A DNA stretch of 64,000 nt from JBOGUF01 sp050696075 (GTDB lineage Bacteria; Chloroflexota; Chloroflexia; Thermomicrobiales; UBA6265). A model generated the notes under the pieces. The model did no database searches. It saw only the letters and a program-made list of their open reading frames with translations, and was not told the origin of the DNA. The DNA lies in the NCBI GenBank assembly GCA_050696075.1, contig JBOGUF010000216.1:62001-126000 (forward strand), read 5' to 3'. Shown here piece after piece: positions 60,178 to 64,000 of this stretch (position 1 is the first letter of the stretch; each line of letters starts with the position of its first letter). A program made the translations under genes and the position numbers.

Positions 60178-63100
60178 ATGTCGGACTTCACAATGCGCAA
60201 GTTTACTGGTGAGGATTCCTCCGCTCGTGCGTTCGGTGGCGGAGATGGAAATCGCTCCCCGCGGGGCGGGTCGGGCGGATATTCTCGCGGTGACCGCGGT
60301 GATCGCGGGCGCGTGTTAGACGTCAACAACTTCGACGCCATCAAGATCGGTTTGGCCTCGCCGGAAGCGATCCGCGCGTGGTCGTACGGCGAAGTGACCA
60401 AGCCCGAGACGATCAACTACCGGACACTGAAGCCCGAGCACGGCGGGCTGTTCTGCGAGCGCATTTTCGGTCCGACCAAGGACTGGGAGTGCTATTGCGG
60501 CAAGTACAAGCGGATTCGCCATGCCGGGACCATTTGCGACAAGTGCGGCGTCGAGGTGACGCGCTCGAAGGTGCGCCGGGAGCGGATGGGCCACATCGAG
60601 TTGGCCGCGCCGGTGGCGCACATTTGGTATGTCAAGGGGACGCCGAGCCGGTTGGGCTTGCTGCTCGACATTTCGCCGCGAAATCTCGAGCGCGTGCTCT
60701 ACTTCGCCTCCTACCTGGTCACGCACGTCGACGACGAGAAGAAGCAAGAGGCCGTCAAGGCGATTGAAGAAACGCATGAAGAAGAAGTAGCGGAATTACG
60801 TGCACGCGCGCAAGAGCGGCTCGACGAACTCGGCGGGCGGCTGGGCGTGCAGATGGCCAACTTGAATCAGGGCGAAAAAAGTCTTGCCGCCTCGATTCAA
60901 GAGCGCCAAGACGAGTTGGCAACCGCTCTCCAGACCGAGTACGAGCAAGTCAGTGCGCGCCTAACCGAACTGAAAGGCGAATCGGCGCCCGAAACGATTA
61001 CCTTCCGCGGTCGGACCGTGGTCGAGGAGGGCGAGGCGGTTAGCGACGATCGCATTGCCGAGTTCGAAGAAGGGCATCGCGAAGAGACCGAGAAGATCGA
61101 GTCCTCTGCCACGTCCGAAGCGTCTGGTAATGAGGCGCTCGCGGGGGCGGAACGCGATCAGATCACCTACGAAGCCGAGGAAGAGCGCGGCCGGGTCGAA
61201 GGACAGCTCAAGGAGCAGATTCACGAGGCCGAGAAGGATCGCGACGAGACGATCAAGGCGCTCAACGATCTGAAGCCATTGCAGATTCTTACCGAGACGC
61301 AGTATCGCGAGCTGAACGAGCTCGTTCAGTTGCTCGTTCCTGGCGTTTTTCGGGCGGCGATGGGCGCCGAGGCGGTCCACGAGTTCGTGTCGCAGCGGAT
61401 CGACCTGGATCAGCTCGCGCTCGATCTCCGCAATCAGATGCAGACCGACTCGGAGGTCAAGCGCAAGAAGGCGGTCAAGCGGCTGCGCGTCGTCGAGGCG
61501 CTGCGCAAGAGTGGCAACAAACCGCATTGGATGATCTTCACGTCGCTTCCGGTGATTCCACCGGAGCTGCGGCCAATGGTGCAGCTCGACGGTGGTCGCT
61601 TTGCCACCTCCGACCTGAACGACCTGTACCGGCGCGTAATCAACCGCAACAATCGTCTGAAGCGATTGTTGGAACTCGGCGCCCCCGACATCATCGTCCG
61701 CAACGAGAAGCGGATGCTGCAAGAAGCGGTGGATGCGCTGATCGACAATGGCCGGCGCGGTCGAGTCGTTTCCGGTTCGGGCAAGCACAAGCTCAAGAGC
61801 TTGTCCGACATGTTGAAGGGCAAGCAGGGGCGGTTCCGGCAGAATCTGCTGGGCAAGCGCGTCGACTACTCCGGGCGTTCGGTGATCGTGGTTGGACCCG
61901 ATCTCGCGCTCGACGAGTGCGGCCTGCCGAAGCGGATGGCGCTGGAGCTCTTCAAGCCATTCGTGATGCGCCGGCTGGTCGATCACGGTCACGCCCACAA
62001 CATCAAGGCCGCGAAGCGGCTCGTTGAACGCGTCGATCCGCGGGTGTGGGAAGTGCTGGAAGAGGTCATCCAGGACTATCTGGTGCTCCTCAACCGCGCG
62101 CCGACGCTGCACCGCCTCGGCATTCAAGCCTTCCGCGTCCGGCTGATCGAGGGTTCGGCGATCCAAATTCACCCGCTCGTCTGCCAGGCGTTCAACGCCG
62201 ACTTCGACGGTGACCAGATGGCCGTACACGTGCCACTATCGAAGGCGGCGCAGCAGGAGGCGCGCAATCGCATGCTGTCGGTGCGCAATCTGCTCGCCCC
62301 GTCGAACGGCGAGCCGATCGTCTCGCCGACGCAGGACATCGTGCTCGGCTGCTACTACATGACGAGCGAGCGAAACTATGAAGAGGACCTCGAGCGGGGC
62401 TCGCTGCCGCGTGGATGGGGCAAAATCTTCTCGTCCCTCGAGGAAGTCAAGCTAGCCTACGATTCGGGTGCAATCGACTTGCAGGCGCAGATCGTGGTCC
62501 GCACCGACCGCGACGGCGGCGAGGTGAAGCGGATCAAGACGACGGTCGGACGCGCCTTGTTCAACCTGGCGCTGCCCGCCGAGTTGGGCACGTACTACAA
62601 CGAGACGATGGACCGCAAGCAGCTTCGGCGTGTGGTCGCCGACTGTTACCGGCAGTTCAAGGATCCGCTGGAGACGGCGCGGATTGTCAACGATATCAAG
62701 AAGATCGGTTTCGAGTTCTCCACCCGCGGCGGCATGAGCATCGCGGTCGACGACGTCGTGATGTCGGAGACGAAATCGGAGCTGCTGCAATCGGCTGACG
62801 ACGAGGCGGACAAGATCGAACGCCAGTACCGACGCGGTCTCGTGACTGAAGACGAGCGTCTCCGTGAGTTGGAGCTCATTTGGAACGGCGCGCGGGACCA
62901 ACTGGCGAAGGACGTCGAAGACCGACTTCGTGGCCAGAACTCCGTCTACATGATGGCGGACTCGGGCGCGAAGGGAAACATGAACCAGATCAGCCAGATG
63001 GCGGGCATGCGCGGTCTGGTGCTCGACCCGGAAGGGCGGATCATCGACATTCCGATTCGGTCGAACTTCCGCGAGGGCCTGACAGTGCTCGAATACTTCC

Positions 63101-64000
63101 TGTCGACGCATGGCGCCCGCAAGGGACTTGCCGATACGGCATTGCGAACGGCCGACTCGGGATATCTGACCCGGCGCCTGGTCGACGTCGCACAGGACGT
63201 GATTGTCACCATCGAGGATTGCGGCACCGCGCAAGGCATGTGGGCCGAGAGAATCGGCAGCGACGGGCGGCCGATCTCCGAGGAGGAGTTTCGGGCGCGT
63301 ATTACTGGCCGCAATCTGGCCTCGCCGGTCTATGATGCGGAGTCCGGCGAGGTGATCGCCGAGCGCGGCCAAGAGCTCTCGGACCGGATCGAACTCGAAG
63401 ACGGCACCGTGCAAGACCTCGTCGGCGAGGTCATGGCGGCGGGCGTCGACAAGATACACATCCGGAGCGTGATGGCCTGCGAGGCGGTCCACGGCATCTG
63501 CCGCGTTTGCTACGGCCGGGACCTGGCAACAGGCAATCTGGTCGAGTTAGGAGAAGCGGTTGGGACGATTGCCGCTCAGTCGATCGGTGAGCCGGGAACC
63601 CAGCTCACTATGCGGACGTTCCACACGGGAGGTGTGAACCGCGCGGATATCACAACCGGTTTGCCACGGGTCGAAGAGCTCTTCGAGGCCCGCCAACCGA
63701 AGGGTGCGGCGGTGCTGGCCCTCAAGGAAGGCACGGTTTCGATCGAGCAGACGGATGCTGGGCGAGTTCTGGTGATTACGAGCGCCGAGGAAGATTCGCG
63801 GGCGTACATCCTCGAAGGGGGCTGGGAGCCGGCGTTGAACACCGGCGATCTGGTGATCAAGGACAAGACGCCGATCGCGCTCGGACCGGACGACGCCAAG
63901 AAGTTTGCGGAGATCAACGGCACCTTCCTGCTCGACGGCCGGACGATTTACGTCCGCGACGAGCGCGAGGAGCGCGAAGAGCACCCGGTGCAGATCGGCT
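60178..64000 (+). CDS. rpoC: DNA-directed RNA polymerase subunit beta' (runs off the window)
   Basis: The first 1274 codons. Residues 1-45 form a Gly/Arg-rich extension before the usual start 'DVNNFDAIKIGLASPE'. The N-terminal zinc site is Cys105, Cys107, Cys120 and Cys123. The active-site motif 'NADFDGDQMA' lies at about residues 673-682. The trigger-loop region 'QSIGEPGTQLTMRTFHTGG' and the second zinc site ('CEAVHGICRVCYG') are present. Residues about 185-360 are a charged, coiled-coil-like insertion ('EETHEEEVAELRARAQERLD') before 'LQILTETQYRELNELVQ'. ATG 60178 follows GGGAGGAGCA. The C-terminal end is not in the window. Confidence 0.97.
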   Translation, partial: MSDFTMRKFTGEDSSARAFGGGDGNRSPRGGSGGYSRGDRGDRGRVLDVNNFDAIKIGLASPEAIRAWSYGEVTKPETINYRTLKPEHGGLFCERIFGPTKDWECYCGKYKRIRHAGTICDKCGVEVTRSKVRRERMGHIELAAPVAHIWYVKGTPSRLGLLLDISPRNLERVLYFASYLVTHVDDEKKQEAVKAIEETHEEEVAELRARAQERLDELGGRLGVQMANLNQGEKSLAASIQERQDELATALQTEYEQVSARLTELKGESAPETITFRGRTVVEEGEAVSDDRIAEFEEGHREETEKIESSATSEASGNEALAGAERDQITYEAEEERGRVEGQLKEQIHEAEKDRDETIKALNDLKPLQILTETQYRELNELVQLLVPGVFRAAMGAEAVHEFVSQRIDLDQLALDLRNQMQTDSEVKRKKAVKRLRVVEALRKSGNKPHWMIFTSLPVIPPELRPMVQLDGGRFATSDLNDLYRRVINRNNRLKRLLELGAPDIIVRNEKRMLQEAVDALIDNGRRGRVVSGSGKHKLKSLSDMLKGKQGRFRQNLLGKRVDYSGRSVIVVGPDLALDECGLPKRMALELFKPFVMRRLVDHGHAHNIKAAKRLVERVDPRVWEVLEEVIQDYLVLLNRAPTLHRLGIQAFRVRLIEGSAIQIHPLVCQAFNADFDGDQMAVHVPLSKAAQQEARNRMLSVRNLLAPSNGEPIVSPTQDIVLGCYYMTSERNYEEDLERGSLPRGWGKIFSSLEEVKLAYDSGAIDLQAQIVVRTDRDGGEVKRIKTTVGRALFNLALPAELGTYYNETMDRKQLRRVVADCYRQFKDPLETARIVNDIKKIGFEFSTRGGMSIAVDDVVMSETKSELLQSADDEADKIERQYRRGLVTEDERLRELELIWNGARDQLAKDVEDRLRGQNSVYMMADSGAKGNMNQISQMAGMRGLVLDPEGRIIDIPIRSNFREGLTVLEYFLSTHGARKGLADTALRTADSGYLTRRLVDVAQDVIVTIEDCGTAQGMWAERIGSDGRPISEEEFRARITGRNLASPVYDAESGEVIAERGQELSDRIELEDGTVQDLVGEVMAAGVDKIHIRSVMACEAVHGICRVCYGRDLATGNLVELGEAVGTIAAQSIGEPGTQLTMRTFHTGGVNRADITTGLPRVEELFEARQPKGAAVLALKEGTVSIEQTDAGRVLVITSAEEDSRAYILEGGWEPALNTGDLVIKDKTPIALGPDDAKKFAEINGTFLLDGRTIYVRDEREEREEHPVQIG

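Noticed and set aside
60961..62229. 422-codon frame antisense to rpoC
   Set aside because: No motif and no ribosome site; rpoC reads through on the plus strand with all catalytic motifs.

Overview
The window looks like chromosomal DNA of a member of the Chloroflexota, most likely a Thermomicrobia/Sphaerobacter-type lineage. This is an inference from gene content and protein style: high GC, a SWIM-type mini-protein, substrate-binding proteins that begin 'AQ(D/E)ATPG' after their export signal, a YvcK protein with an N-terminal membrane anchor, and many extended -10 promoters (TGnTAnnnT). No marker gene was searched. Most of the window is housekeeping DNA. There is no prophage, transposase, CRISPR array or rRNA operon, and only one tRNA.

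Layout. 1-4.6 kb: end of ahcY, then metK (SAM cycle), a cyclic-di-AMP receptor, a SWIM protein and mobA. 4.6-12.8 kb: TPR protein, miaB, a two-ended cysteine-cluster protein, a RodZ-like HTH membrane protein, a diacylglycerol-kinase-type lipid kinase, YggT and coaBC. 12.8-17.6 kb (minus): yvcK-gap-pgk-tpiA-secG, a lower-glycolysis operon with tight coupling. 17.8-27.1 kb (plus): nusA-ylxR-infB-rbfA-nrnA-truB-ribF, then infC-rpmI-rplT-trmH-like, with a probable transcription attenuator before nusA and a CTG start on infC; no rimP sits before nusA. 27.2-36 kb: hup, plsX, gyrB, a metallopeptidase, a class B PBP with its FtsW/RodA partner, and an MTA phosphorylase. 36-39 kb: rpsO-pnp with a long pnp leader stem-loop.

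39-54 kb is the accessory part. It holds a broken LPG-synthase-type flippase gene and two dipeptide/oligopeptide ABC importer operons. One has a single binding protein with two B/C permease pairs; the other has one binding protein with one pair. Neither operon carries an ATPase gene. Between them lies larE, a sacrificial sulfur transferase, overlapping an Rrf2 regulator that has no cysteine. An aldehyde dehydrogenase, a conserved-looking unknown and tRNA-Asn(GTT) follow. 55-64 kb: a PfkB-type sugar kinase, then rpoB and the first 3.8 kb of rpoC, which carries a Gly/Arg-rich N-terminus and a large charged coiled-coil insertion.

The most interesting points are regulatory or structural: the terminator-like hairpin in the nusA leader, the non-ATG starts of infC and possibly yvcK and mobA, the pnp leader stem, the long structured leader and small upstream ORF before the first binding protein, the hairpins that separate each binding-protein gene from its permeases, RGG-like tails on PNPase, RpoC and IF2, and the repeat-associated decay of the flippase gene. 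I did not find a clearly new defence or biosynthetic system.
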